Shown: positions 36,495 to 45,757 of the stretch, one piece after another
How positions within the stretch are numbered: the first letter of the stretch is position 1
Layout of the letters: the number at the start of each line of letters is the position of its first letter
Assembly (NCBI RefSeq): GCF_004345425.1
Contig: NZ_SLVP01000002.1
Span: forward strand, 496,001-560,000
DNA: 64,000 nucleotides
Source of the DNA: Paenibacillus sp. BK033
GTDB taxonomy: Bacteria; Bacillota; Bacilli; Paenibacillales; Paenibacillaceae
Direction: 5' to 3'
Notes under the pieces: generated by a model
The model's input: only the letters and a program-made list of their open reading frames with translations
The model's database searches: none
Told to the model about the DNA's origin: nothing
Translations under genes and position numbers: made by a program

Positions 36495-37268
36495 ATGATC
36501 AAGCAAGGCACGCAGTCATGGAATCCCGGAACATACGATACGCAGCTCGGATTTGTATCAAAGCTTGGCAAAGGCATTCTGGATTGGCTGGATCCGCAGC
36601 CGGGGGAACATATTCTGGATCTGGGCTGCGGGACAGGTGATCTGGCGGTTGAGATCGCCGGTACCGGCTCGAAGGTAACCGGGATGGATCAGTCGGAAGC
36701 CATGATTGTATCGGCAAGAAGCAAATATCCCGATATAACCTTCATCGTTGGCGACGGTGAACAGTTCAGCTTTGAAGCTCCGTTTGATGCTATCTTCTCG
36801 AATGCAGCCTTGCACTGGATGAAAAATGCCAGAGGGGTAATCGAATCCGTGCGGGATTCCTTAAAAAGCGGAGGAAGATTTGTTGCCGAATTTGGCGGCA
36901 AGGGCAATGTAGATGGTTTTGTCCGGGCCTTTTACGAGGTGATGCCGCGGTACGGCATAGAGCCGGCTGAACGGAATCCTTGGTATTTCCCTTCCATTGG
37001 CGAATACACAAGCCTGCTCGAGCAATATGGATTCGAAGTAAGAATCGCCGAGCATTTCGATCGACCTACTCCTTTGCCTGAAGGAGATACTGGGGTTATG
37101 CATTGGCTGGACGGATTCGGGGATGCTTTCTTCAAAGGGCTGGAGGACGCGGCTAGACAGTCCGCCAAGCAAGAAGTATACGAGGCAGCCAAACAGAAGC
37201 TGCCGACCGCCAGCGGCGTCTATCTGGCCGATTACAGACGTATTCGTATCTCGGCCGTGAAATTATGA
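36495..37268 (+). CDS. Class I SAM-dependent methyltransferase
   Basis: 257 residues. Motif I HILDLGCGTGDLAVEIA, the acidic residue after strand 2 (VTGMDQSEAMI) and DAIFSNAALHWMKN are classic. The overall pattern, including SLKSGGRFVAEFGGKGNVDG, resembles trans-aconitate 2-methyltransferase-like small-molecule enzymes. The substrate cannot be told. The ATG follows CGGAGGCGATG. It lies alone between rpsD and the flotillin operon, sharing the terminator with the latter. Confidence 0.85.
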   Translation: MIKQGTQSWNPGTYDTQLGFVSKLGKGILDWLDPQPGEHILDLGCGTGDLAVEIAGTGSKVTGMDQSEAMIVSARSKYPDITFIVGDGEQFSFEAPFDAIFSNAALHWMKNARGVIESVRDSLKSGGRFVAEFGGKGNVDGFVRAFYEVMPRYGIEPAERNPWYFPSIGEYTSLLEQYGFEVRIAEHFDRPTPLPEGDTGVMHWLDGFGDAFFKGLEDAARQSAKQEVYEAAKQKLPTASGVYLADYRRIRISAVKL

Positions 37269-37295
37269 CGTAACTTTTTCTATTGCCGGAAAAGA

Positions 37296-37335
37296 AATCC
37301 CGGAGAGGATCCTTGCGTCCTCTCCGGGATTTTTA
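37296..37335. terminator. Bidirectional terminator of methyltransferase and flotillin genes
   Basis: Stem AAATCCCGGAGAGGA / TCCTCTCCGGGATTT with an 8-base loop and T-runs, between convergent genes. Confidence 0.9.
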
Positions 37336-37343
37336 TGTTTCGT

Positions 37344-38876
37344 TTATTCTTTTCCCTGGGCAGGCTCCGCAGGCTGCGGGACTTGCACGGGTGCTTCGGC
37401 AGCAGCTGCCGTCTGGGACAACGTGCCCGATACCCGGGACGTTAAGCTTTTCATCAGCGAATTGACATCGATTCCGGATACGCTTTTCAGCATCTCCGGC
37501 GCTGTCGCCATCAAGCTGGTCACGTAATTGCTTACGCGGGCCGCTCCCTCGCCTTGTCCGGTATCCACAACCGTCAGCTTGTCGATGCTTTTAATCGGTT
37601 CTGCCACTTTTCCGGCCAGCTCAGGCAGCATTTTCACAATGATATCGAGAACCGCAGCTTCGCCAAAGCTTTCGAATGCTTGAGCAAGCTTTTCCTTCGC
37701 TTCCGCCTCGGCAAGACCGCGCAGACGGATAACCTCGGCTTCCGCCGTCCCTTTCGCGCGCTCTGCGTCGGCGATCGCAAGACCGTCCAGACGCTTTTGC
37801 TCGGCAAGCGCCTTCGCTTCCGATTCTATGCGGTATTGCACCGCGTCCGCTTCGCGGAGCTTTTTCGTTTTGTCCGCTTCGGCCGCTTGTTCCACCGCAT
37901 AACGGTCGGCTTCGGCTTTTTTCTTCACTTCCGCATCGTACTGCTTCTCGCGGCGCAGAATTTCTTTCGCTTCCAGATCGATCTCGCGTTCCTTCCGGAC
38001 GAGCTCAACCTTCATCTGCTCTTCTACTACGCTTTGCTTCGCGCGCGCTTCCTGAATCGAATAAGCCTGATCCGCTTCCGCCTTCGCCATATCCTGCTCG
38101 CGTTTGAAGGAAGCAACCTTCAGCTCCTTCTCTTTAGCGGCTTCGGCGATATTGGTATCGCGCAGAAGCTCGGCCTTTTGCCCTTCTTCCTCGGCAAGCG
38201 CCTTCTTGATTCGGGAATCTCTTACCGCTTCCGCCTCCGCAATGTCCGCATCGCGTTTTACGGCGGCAATACGCGGTTTGCCCAGAGCATCCAGGTATCC
38301 GTGCTTATCCCGTAAATCCTTGATGGTGAAGGAAACGATCTGAAGACCCATCTTTTTCAAATCCTTGGCTGCGACGCCCTGCACCTCTTGCGCGAATTTG
38401 TCGCGGTTCCGGTAAACCTCTTCTACTGTCATCGTACCGAGAATAGCCCTGAGATGACCCTCCAGCACCTCTTGCGCTTCGCTCTTCAGCGCTTCGGTTG
38501 GTTTGCCCATGAACTGCTCGGCTGCCGTGGCCACATCCTCGACGATACCTCCGATTTTGATAATCGCCACGCCATCAGCCATAACGGGTACGCCTTGTTC
38601 CGTATATACTTCCGGAGTAGAGACGTCCAGCTTGTGGGAGAGCAGCGACAGAAACTCTGCCTTCTGAAAAATCGGAAGGATAAAAGCGCCCCCGCCGCGG
38701 ACGATTTTGATTTTGCGGCCGGATTCATCCGTGCTTACATTCCGGCTTCCCAAGAACGAACCCGTTACGATCATCGCTTCGTCCGGGCTTACGGTACGGT
38801 AGCGCGCCCAAAAGGCAATACCGAGAATAACGAATACGGCAACTACAATAGATGGAATAACAAAATACTCTGGCAT
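37344..38876 (-). CDS. floT: Flotillin-family membrane scaffold protein
   Basis: 510 residues. One N-terminal membrane helix (YFVIPSIVVAVFVILGIAFW) is followed by an SPFH domain (about 25-200), a long Ala/Glu/Lys coiled coil with many AEA repeats (about 205-400) and a flexible tail ending in PVQVPQPAEPAQGKE. FloT organises functional membrane microdomains and acts with NfeD. The upstream NfeD gene ends 28 bases before it, giving a Bacillus-like yuaF-yuaG unit, which in Bacillus is SigW-dependent. A candidate ECF promoter is visible ahead of the pair. Confidence 0.92.
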   Translation of the reverse strand: MPEYFVIPSIVVAVFVILGIAFWARYRTVSPDEAMIVTGSFLGSRNVSTDESGRKIKIVRGGGAFILPIFQKAEFLSLLSHKLDVSTPEVYTEQGVPVMADGVAIIKIGGIVEDVATAAEQFMGKPTEALKSEAQEVLEGHLRAILGTMTVEEVYRNRDKFAQEVQGVAAKDLKKMGLQIVSFTIKDLRDKHGYLDALGKPRIAAVKRDADIAEAEAVRDSRIKKALAEEEGQKAELLRDTNIAEAAKEKELKVASFKREQDMAKAEADQAYSIQEARAKQSVVEEQMKVELVRKEREIDLEAKEILRREKQYDAEVKKKAEADRYAVEQAAEADKTKKLREADAVQYRIESEAKALAEQKRLDGLAIADAERAKGTAEAEVIRLRGLAEAEAKEKLAQAFESFGEAAVLDIIVKMLPELAGKVAEPIKSIDKLTVVDTGQGEGAARVSNYVTSLMATAPEMLKSVSGIDVNSLMKSLTSRVSGTLSQTAAAAEAPVQVPQPAEPAQGKE

Positions 38877-38904
38877 GAACTTTCTCCTCTCAGTCTAGCA
38901 CTTT

Positions 38905-39435
38905 TTAGTAAGGGTCAAGCTTGGAGACATACAACGTGTTTTCTTTTACTTCGACGATAACAACCCGTGAACCGCCTGGTATAGCGTCACCGTCGAAGCT
39001 TGCGGCAATCTGGTTGGTATGTCCCGCACCCGCCTTGACCAGAACTTCGCCATAGCCCTTGGAAGGGATCGCTGTAATCACCTCGGCGATTTTGCCGCTC
39101 AGATCCTTCTCCGAAAACGCAATCGAATTCTCGCTTTCGCTCATCGGTTTAACGTACAGGAAATAACCGCTGCCGCCGATAACCACGCCGCCGGCAAGAG
39201 CAAGAATGAATACGGCCGCAAGACCTAGCGCCGTGTAATGCGCGAGCAGCAGCCCCGCACCGCCGAATGCGGTAATTCCGCCAACCAAGGTTGTCGGATT
39301 AAGCCACGGATGGCCGTCCAGCGACAAGAAATCAAGAATGCCGCCCAGCGCGTGACCGATCAAATCCCCAAGCAGTGCGCTAATAATGGCATATAAAGCT
39401 CCGCCGATGAGACAACCCCAAAATACCGCCTCCAA
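38905..39435 (-). CDS. NfeD family membrane protein (YuaF-like)
   Basis: 176 residues from a TTG at 39435 (GAGGAGGAGG four bases ahead); the earlier ATG adds 31 residues and is not preceded by a ribosome site. Membrane segments are EAVFWGCLIGGALYAIISAL, a central GGAGLLLAHYTALGLA and VFILALAGGVVIGGSGYFLY. The C-terminal soluble part (GKIAEVITAIPSKGYGEVLV ... GGSRVVIVEVKENTLYVSKL) is the NfeD OB-fold. It partners flotillin in membrane-stress protection. Confidence 0.9.
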   Translation of the reverse strand: MEAVFWGCLIGGALYAIISALLGDLIGHALGGILDFLSLDGHPWLNPTTLVGGITAFGGAGLLLAHYTALGLAAVFILALAGGVVIGGSGYFLYVKPMSESENSIAFSEKDLSGKIAEVITAIPSKGYGEVLVKAGAGHTNQIAASFDGDAIPGGSRVVIVEVKENTLYVSKLDPY

Positions 39436-39473
39436 CTTCCTCCTCCTCTCACAGCAACCATATGCTGTTAATT

Positions 39474-39502
39474 CATACGCGAATACCCCCGCTTTTGTTT
39501 CG
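39474..39502 (-). promoter_or_regulatory. Candidate SigW-type ECF promoter for nfeD-floT
   Basis: On the minus strand CGAAAC and CGTATG are separated by 17 bases, close to the SigW consensus TGAAAC-N16/17-CGTA. It is 33-40 bases upstream of the NfeD TTG. The orthologous Bacillus yuaFGI operon is SigW-controlled. Confidence 0.6.
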
Positions 39503-39892
39503 GAAAAATGGGGGATTTCTAATCGCAAGCTTTATTTTTTTAATGATTCCAAGCATTGGCGGCGCAATTATTCCCATTAACCATACAACTTTTCCTGACC
39601 TGCTACGTCTATATAGACGGCTAGGGGATGTCGCGCCTCGTCCCCGCAGAAAGTGCGCTGCCGAAACCAAACATTTGGGCAAGATAACAATGCATGAAAA
39701 TGCGCGACGTTCAGAACGGGGTTGCCGGTGCAAAGAAGCCAATGATTGGCACCATTCGAGCTAACTCCACGCCTATTAACCATTTTGGGAGTCGCTACCA
39801 CAGAGCTAAAGGGAAGTCAATCATGCTAGTGCTCCAAATAAACGTTCTGTGTTATAATAGGTTCTGGTCATTTAGAGGGGGAATTTGTACAT
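39503..39892. other. Long untranslated region ahead of the PBP gene
   Basis: No supported gene in these 390 bases. Short ORFs are not preceded by ribosome sites. An extended -10 (TGTTATAAT) at 39850-39858 and GAGGGGG before the ATG serve the PBP gene. Confidence 0.5.
39850..39858 (+). promoter_or_regulatory. Extended -10 promoter of the PBP gene
   Basis: TG-T-TATAAT, a perfect -10 with the TG extension; no good -35 partner. It lies about 34 bases ahead of the start codon. Confidence 0.55.
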
Positions 39893-42871
39893 ATGCAAGA
39901 AGAAGATCGCAAATCGCCGCCCCGCAGGAGCGGATGGCGTACTTTCGGAATCATATCATTGATGACTGTCAAATGGCTCATTTATTTCGGCATTTTTATC
40001 GGTTTATTAACCGGCGGGGCCGTGACCGGCTATGTCGCCTCGCTAGTCAAGGACGAGGTTGTGCGTCCTCGCACATTAATTGAGGAAAAAGTAAACGAAA
40101 ATTCGATTACAGGATATGTGTATTTCAACGACGATACGCTGGTTGGCCAGCTTCGGACCGAAGAGGACCGTACGCCGATCGAATACGACGATCTGCCTCA
40201 GCAGGTTATCGACGCCGTGCTTGCCATTGAAGACAATAATTTCATGCATCACAAAGGCGTCGACATCAGCGGCCTTGGACGGGCCGTCAAACAGAAGCTC
40301 TTAAATGAAGATACGCAAACCGGCGGCAGCACTCTGACGCAGCAGCTGGCGCGACGCGTATTCCTCAGCTTGGACAAGACGGACAGCCGCAAAGTCAAAG
40401 AGATGTTTCTTGCACTTCGGATGGAACGTTACTTGACCAAAGGCGAGATTCTCGCCGCTTACTTGAACAAAGTGCCATTTGGCAACGGATCCAGCGGTTA
40501 TAATCTATACGGCATTAAGTCGGCGGCCCGGGGTCTGTTCAATATCACCGACCTTAACCAATTAAATATTGCGCAGGCGGCTTATCTGGCCGGACTGCCG
40601 CAGCGCCCTTCCGCTTATACCGCGTTCACCAGCAAAGGGCAATTCGATGAGGAAGGCTTCCAGCTAGCGGTGGAGCGCCAAGGCACTGTTTTGTCGCAAA
40701 TGCTGAAGTTCGGACGGATTACGAAGCAGCAATATGATGAAGCGAAAGCTTTCGATATCCGCTCCTCCCTTGCGCCGCCATCGGAGAAGGCTTATACCAC
40801 TTATCCATACCTGATGCTGGAGGCGGAACGCCAGGCAGCTGAAATCCTGGTACTTCAGGAAAACCCGAAGCTTACGCAGGCAGACTTGAAGAAGAAGGAA
40901 AACTCCGCGCTTGTAGAAGATGCCCGTCAGCGCCTGCTCAACGGCGGTTATCATGTCTATACGACGATTGATAAAGACATCTACAAGATCATGCACGATA
41001 TCGCGGCGAACCCTAAGAACTTCTCGGCATTCAGCAAGGAGAAGGGTCTCGAGCAGACTGCGGCTGTCATGATCGACCACAAGACCGGCGCGATTCTAAG
41101 CATGCTGGAAGGCCGCGACTTCTATGAGGAGCAAATGAACTTTGCCACCCAGATGACGCGTCAGCCAGGCTCCGCGATGAAAACAATCGCTGCCTACCTG
41201 CCAGCCATCGATAAAGGACTCATACAGCCTGCGAGTATCGTCGATGATGCTCCCGTCGTGCTGAAGGATGGACAAAAAGGCTTCCACATCCCGAAAAACT
41301 CGACGAACCGATACCTTGGGCTGGTAACGGCGCGCGAAGCGTTAAACCGCTCGCTCAATCTGCCGGCTATCAAGATTTTCCTTGACGATGTTACGATCAA
41401 AGGCGCTTGGAGCTTCGCACGCGAGCTTGGCATTACAACCTTGCAGCCGCAGGACGACAATGCGCAGACCGGCGTAATCGGTGGCCTTAGCATCGGGGTT
41501 TCGGTTGAAGAGCTCACGAATGCCTATGGCGCTATACCGAACAAAGGCGTCTTTAACGATGCTTACATGATCTCGAAAATCACCGATTCGCAAGGAAAAC
41601 CGGTTTACGAGCATAAAGCTGCTCCAAAACAGGTATTCTCGCCGCAAACGGCATTCCTCGTTACCGACATGCTGAAGACGGTCGTATCGAGCGGTCAAGG
41701 TACGGCACACTCCTTGACAAGTGATTTCAAGCAATACGGTAAAATTCCGATCGCGGGCAAAACCGGTACGACGCAAAGCTACGGCGACGTATGGTTTATG
41801 GGCTTCACCCCGGATGTAACCCTGGGCGTATGGGCGGGTTATGAAGAACAGATTCATACGTTGTCCGACCCCGGCAAGAAGCGGGCACGCTCCATCTGGG
41901 CGCTTATGATGAACGAAATTACGAAAGCCAAGCCCGAGCTCTTCCCGACGAAGGAATTCGAACGTCCTTCCGGTCTTGTAAAAGCTACGGTATCCAGCGC
42001 AAGCGGCAAGCTTCCAAGCCAGTTGACGAAGGAAGCGGGCATGCTTGTTACAGACTGGTTCAATCAGAAGTATTTGCCGAAGGAAACCGACGACGCTTTA
42101 GTGAAAATGGCGTATATTCCTTTCAACGGCGTTAACTATGTACCTAATCCTGCCACACCGCAGGATATGGTCCGCGAACGAATCGTGATCAAACGGAAGA
42201 AACCGCTTGACGAATTAATGGAAGAAATCAAGGCAGCGCAAGAGAAGCTTCCGGCAAGCAGCAGAAAGTCGCTTGAATCTTATCTGCCTGCAGACGCGGA
42301 TTCCAACGCGCCTTCCAAAGTAGATCCTCGGGTCGATGACGGTAATGCGCCAAATGCTCCAAGCAATGTGAAACTGCAATCCATTGGCTCCGGAGTCGTT
42401 ATGCTGACCTTCACGGGCGGCACCGAGAAGGACATCGTAGGCTACCGGGTCTATCAGTCGGTTAACGGACAGCCAGTCCAGAAGATTGGGGAATCCATTC
42501 TCGTTGGCGACGAGCTCAAGGCAAAAATTACGGTATCCGGCAATCAAGGCTACAGCTTCTACGTCACTGCGGTTGACGTAGCAGGCAAAGAATCGGCAGC
42601 AAGTCAAGTAGTTACCTTCGGAAAAGGAGCAGTCGAGCTTCCGGGCCTTCCTGGATTGCCTGGCGATAACACCGATAACGGCAGTAACCAAGGGTCGGAG
42701 CATCCGGATTTGGCCCCTCCTTCCTCGCCGAGCGGCTTGGCAGCGGCCCCTACCGATTTGAGCGTGCTGCTGACATGGAACGCTAACGCGGATGCCGAAT
42801 ACGTTACGACCTATCATGTATTTTTTAGCGCAAATAACGACGGTAAATACGTTGAGGTAGGAAAAACGTAA
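39893..42871 (+). CDS. Class A penicillin-binding protein 1A with truncated C-terminal Fn3 domain
   Basis: 992 residues. After a short cytoplasmic tail and one membrane helix (about 27-50) comes a glycosyltransferase family 51 domain (catalytic Glu113 in AIEDNNFMHHKG; GGSTLTQQLAR). The transpeptidase domain has SAMK (427-430), SLN (487-489) and KTGT (623-626). Two fibronectin type III domains follow from about 825 (NAPSNVKLQSIGSGVVMLTF) and about 940. The second is cut at 42869 by an in-frame TAA after YVEVGKT; 36 more in-frame codons complete a normal Fn3 end, up to a TAA at 42980-42982. The enzymatic domains are intact. Confidence 0.92.
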   Translation: MQEEDRKSPPRRSGWRTFGIISLMTVKWLIYFGIFIGLLTGGAVTGYVASLVKDEVVRPRTLIEEKVNENSITGYVYFNDDTLVGQLRTEEDRTPIEYDDLPQQVIDAVLAIEDNNFMHHKGVDISGLGRAVKQKLLNEDTQTGGSTLTQQLARRVFLSLDKTDSRKVKEMFLALRMERYLTKGEILAAYLNKVPFGNGSSGYNLYGIKSAARGLFNITDLNQLNIAQAAYLAGLPQRPSAYTAFTSKGQFDEEGFQLAVERQGTVLSQMLKFGRITKQQYDEAKAFDIRSSLAPPSEKAYTTYPYLMLEAERQAAEILVLQENPKLTQADLKKKENSALVEDARQRLLNGGYHVYTTIDKDIYKIMHDIAANPKNFSAFSKEKGLEQTAAVMIDHKTGAILSMLEGRDFYEEQMNFATQMTRQPGSAMKTIAAYLPAIDKGLIQPASIVDDAPVVLKDGQKGFHIPKNSTNRYLGLVTAREALNRSLNLPAIKIFLDDVTIKGAWSFARELGITTLQPQDDNAQTGVIGGLSIGVSVEELTNAYGAIPNKGVFNDAYMISKITDSQGKPVYEHKAAPKQVFSPQTAFLVTDMLKTVVSSGQGTAHSLTSDFKQYGKIPIAGKTGTTQSYGDVWFMGFTPDVTLGVWAGYEEQIHTLSDPGKKRARSIWALMMNEITKAKPELFPTKEFERPSGLVKATVSSASGKLPSQLTKEAGMLVTDWFNQKYLPKETDDALVKMAYIPFNGVNYVPNPATPQDMVRERIVIKRKKPLDELMEEIKAAQEKLPASSRKSLESYLPADADSNAPSKVDPRVDDGNAPNAPSNVKLQSIGSGVVMLTFTGGTEKDIVGYRVYQSVNGQPVQKIGESILVGDELKAKITVSGNQGYSFYVTAVDVAGKESAASQVVTFGKGAVELPGLPGLPGDNTDNGSNQGSEHPDLAPPSSPSGLAAAPTDLSVLLTWNANADAEYVTTYHVFFSANNDGKYVEVGKT

Positions 42872-42982
42872 AATCCAAGCTTTGAATATGCTTCGCCTTT
42901 AACGACCGGTACCTTCTACGTCATTGCGGAAAATGACACCGGCAAATCCCCTCCTTCGCAGCAAGTTAAAGTGGGGAAATAA
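42872..42982 (+). pseudogene. Detached C-terminal end of the PBP Fn3 domain, after an in-frame stop
   Basis: Read in the same frame as the PBP, this stretch encodes NPSFEYASPLTTGTFYVIAE and a further 16 residues that fit the last strands of the Fn3 domain, closing with QQVKVGK and TAA. It appears to be the original 3' end of the gene, separated by one nonsense codon. It has no ribosome site of its own. Confidence 0.7.
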
Positions 42983-43080
42983 ATACTCGGATTCCTTGAA
43001 CAAGTTTACAATGGGGGGAATCCGTGTACAAAGGCGAGTCTCCAGAATCATTCAATCTGCTCCTTTAAGAAAAAGAACAG

Positions 43081-43116
43081 AAAAAAGCGCCACGGACTAA
43101 TTCCGTGGCGCTTTTT
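43081..43116. terminator. Bidirectional terminator between PBP and acsA
   Basis: AAAAAAGCGCCACGGA / TCCGTGGCGCTTTTT with a short loop, between convergent genes. Confidence 0.92.
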
Positions 43117-43132
43117 AAATACTGTCAATATA

Positions 43133-44857
43133 TTAGTCCTCGATTGTTGACAAGTCGCCTGTTGGAAGGTTAAGCTCCCAAGCTTTAAGGACGCGGCGCA
43201 TGATTTTGCCGCTGCGCGTCTTCGGCAATTTATCTTTGAACTCGATTTCGCGCGGCGCGGCATGAGCCGATAATCCGACCTTTACGAATTGCGCAATCTC
43301 GGCCTTCAGCTCATCCGAAGCCGTATAGCCCTCACGAAGCGCGATAAACGCTTTAATAATCTCGCCGCGCATAGGGTCCGGCTTGCCGATTACGCCGGCT
43401 TCGGCGACCGCTGGATGCTCTACAAGCTTGCTTTCAACTTCAAACGGACCTACTCGTTCCCCGGCTGTGTTGATGACATCATCGATTCGGCCCTGGAACC
43501 AGAAGTAACCGTCTTCATCCATGTAAGCAGAGTCTCCGGAAATGTACCAGCCTTGAATACGGAAATATTCTTCGTACTTCGAAGGATTGTTCCAAATTTT
43601 GCGCATCATCGATGGCCATGGAGTCTGCACGGCGAGGTTACCCATGCGATACGGCGGAAGTTCGTTGCCCTGATCGTCGATAATCGCCGCTTTGACGCCT
43701 GGCAGCGGTTTACCCATCGACCCCGGCTTAATATCCATTGACGGATAATTGCAGATCAGCTGAGCGCCCGTTTCCGTCATCCACCAGGTATCATGGATAC
43801 GTTGTTTGTACACTTTCATTCCCCAGCGCACAACCTCCGGGTTAAGCGGTTCGCCAACGCTGAGCACGTGACGCAGGCTCGACAGGTCAAACGAGCTGGA
43901 AAGGTCATCTCCTGCTCCCATCAGCATACGGAACGCGGTAGGAGCACTATACCATACCGTTACGCCGTATTTTTGAATCGTGCCGTACCAATCGCTTGGG
44001 CTAAAGCGTCCGCCGCGAATAACGTTAGTCGCTCCGTTCAGCCATGGCGCGAAGACACCGTAAGAGGTTCCCGTTACCCAGCCCGGGTCGGCCGTACACC
44101 AGTAAATATCGCCTTCCTTCAGATCGAGTACGATTTTACCCGTGTAGTAATGCTGAATCATGGCGTTCTGTACGTGGAAGACCCCTTTAGGCTTGCCGGT
44201 CGAACCGGAAGTATAATGGAGAATCAGGCCATCCTCGCGGTCGAGCCATTCGATCTCGGCTTCTTCCGAAGCTTGCGCCATCTCCGCGCTGAAATCGACA
44301 ATAACATCATCAGTCGCTACGTTCTCGCCAAATACAAAAATATGTTTCAAGTTAGGCAGCTCGTCGCGTTTAATACGCGGAAGAAGAGCCGGTGTTGTAA
44401 TAATCGCCGTTGCTTCGCTGTCCTGCAGGCGGTCTTTGACAGCCGTCTCCATAAACGCTTCGAATAACGGTCCAACCACGGCACCTACCTTCAATACGCC
44501 AAGTACGCCAAAATACAATTCCGGTGTGCGCGGCATAAAGATAAATACGCGTTCGCCTTTTCCGATACCGTACTTCCGCAGCACGTTCGCGAACCGGTTC
44601 GACTGCTTGCTCATTTGTTCGTACGTATAAGATTCGTCTCGTGTGTTGTCACTATAATAAAGGGCAATATTCGACCCTTTGCCAGACTCCACATGACGGT
44701 CAATGGCTTCGTACGCCATGTTAACTTTCCCTGTTTCATGCCAGCTGAATTGGCTTTCAATCTCTTCCCATTTGAAATCATTCGCTGCTTGCTCGTAATT
44801 CTTAAGATTCGGATTTGTTGCCACTGCTGGAATTCGTTCTTGATGCAAGTTGATCAT
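43133..44857 (-). CDS. acsA: Acetyl-CoA synthetase
   Basis: 574 residues, AMP-forming. Adenylation motifs are YTSGSTGKPKG, WWMTETG and YISGDSAYMDEDGYFWFQGR; the C-terminal lysine Lys551 in PKTRSGKIMRR is the site acetylated by AcuA in Bacillus. It converts acetate, ATP and CoA to acetyl-CoA. It is divergent from acuA-acuC, which encode its acetyltransferase and deacetylase, and a catabolite-response (cre) site lies upstream. This is the B. subtilis arrangement. Length and domains are normal. Confidence 0.94.
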   Translation of the reverse strand: MINLHQERIPAVATNPNLKNYEQAANDFKWEEIESQFSWHETGKVNMAYEAIDRHVESGKGSNIALYYSDNTRDESYTYEQMSKQSNRFANVLRKYGIGKGERVFIFMPRTPELYFGVLGVLKVGAVVGPLFEAFMETAVKDRLQDSEATAIITTPALLPRIKRDELPNLKHIFVFGENVATDDVIVDFSAEMAQASEEAEIEWLDREDGLILHYTSGSTGKPKGVFHVQNAMIQHYYTGKIVLDLKEGDIYWCTADPGWVTGTSYGVFAPWLNGATNVIRGGRFSPSDWYGTIQKYGVTVWYSAPTAFRMLMGAGDDLSSSFDLSSLRHVLSVGEPLNPEVVRWGMKVYKQRIHDTWWMTETGAQLICNYPSMDIKPGSMGKPLPGVKAAIIDDQGNELPPYRMGNLAVQTPWPSMMRKIWNNPSKYEEYFRIQGWYISGDSAYMDEDGYFWFQGRIDDVINTAGERVGPFEVESKLVEHPAVAEAGVIGKPDPMRGEIIKAFIALREGYTASDELKAEIAQFVKVGLSAHAAPREIEFKDKLPKTRSGKIMRRVLKAWELNLPTGDLSTIED

Positions 44858-44898
44858 TCTATCACTCTCCCATCAAATCTGTTAAACCTTAACCGTAA

Positions 44899-44912
44899 AG
44901 AATACGCTTACA
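44899..44912. promoter_or_regulatory. Candidate cre site (CcpA binding) upstream of acsA
   Basis: AGAATACGCTTACA fits the cre consensus with two mismatches, about 42-55 bases before the acsA ATG. CcpA represses acsA and acuABC in Bacillus, and a ccpA gene lies 3 kb away. Confidence 0.5.
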
Positions 44913-45020
44913 AATGCTAGCCGGATCTCGCAGGCAAACAAGCCGTCTATCGTTCGCGTCTTTTCCGGTTACTCAACCGCCACAACAATTATAGCATAAT
45001 GAGTTTCCATTCGACTATGC

Positions 45021-45049
45021 TTTTCATTTTCCCCGATGTTTGCTATAAC
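45021..45049 (+). promoter_or_regulatory. Candidate promoter for acuA-acuC
   Basis: TTTTCA and TATAAC with a 17-base spacer, about 45 bases before the acuA start. Confidence 0.4.
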
Positions 45050-45094
45050 CTTAAATATAAGGGAGCTCACGGCCTCGGAAAGGAGATACCGTTA

Positions 45095-45730
45095 TTGGAG
45101 CATCGCAAAATGTATCAAAGGCAGCAGATTGATTTGCGGGACGGCCGAATTTGCATTATTGAAGGCCCCGTTCCGCCGGAATCCTTGCGAACTCTCGCCA
45201 TGCATGCGGACCTGGACGCGTTTCGGCGGCCAAGGGACCAGCATGAAGCGCTGGTAGAGATTGCCGGTCTAGAAGAAGGACGCATTATTCTAGCCCGCGT
45301 AGACGAGCTGATTGTTGGTTACGTTACCTTTCATTACCCGGATGAATTGGAACGCTGGTACGAAGCCGGCATGCCGGATTTAGTAGAGCTGGGGGCGATC
45401 GAGGTAGCCGATCAATATCGTTCCTATGGGCTCGGCAAAAAAATGATTCAATTGGCTTTTGCAGAGGATCAGCTTGAAAATATGATCGTCTTTACCACAG
45501 AGTATTACTGGCATTGGGATTTGGAAGGAACCAAGCTGAGCGTATGGGAGTATCGGGGCATTATGGAGAAGCTGATGAAATCCGTCGGCATGGTCTGGTA
45601 CGCAACCGATGATCCGGAGATTTGCTCGCATCCTGCCAACTGCTTGATGGTTCGCATCGGCAAGGAAGTACCGCAGGAGTCAGAAGAGCAATTCGATCGA
45701 ATCCGCTTCCGGCAGCGTTTCATGTATTAG
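45095..45730 (+). CDS. acuA: Acetoin utilization protein / protein acetyltransferase AcuA (GNAT)
   Basis: 211 residues from TTG at 45095, eight bases after AGGAGA; ATG at 45110 is a weaker choice. It has the GNAT core LVELGAIEVADQYRSYGLGK with the Q/RxxGxG/A acetyl-CoA motif (YRSYGLGKKMI). In Bacillus AcuA acetylates AcsA at its C-terminal lysine and shuts it off. It is encoded divergently from acsA. The acuB gene normally between acuA and acuC is absent. Confidence 0.88.
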   Translation: MEHRKMYQRQQIDLRDGRICIIEGPVPPESLRTLAMHADLDAFRRPRDQHEALVEIAGLEEGRIILARVDELIVGYVTFHYPDELERWYEAGMPDLVELGAIEVADQYRSYGLGKKMIQLAFAEDQLENMIVFTTEYYWHWDLEGTKLSVWEYRGIMEKLMKSVGMVWYATDDPEICSHPANCLMVRIGKEVPQESEEQFDRIRFRQRFMY

Positions 45731-45757
45731 CGTGTTTTTTATTTGGGAGGTTAAGAA

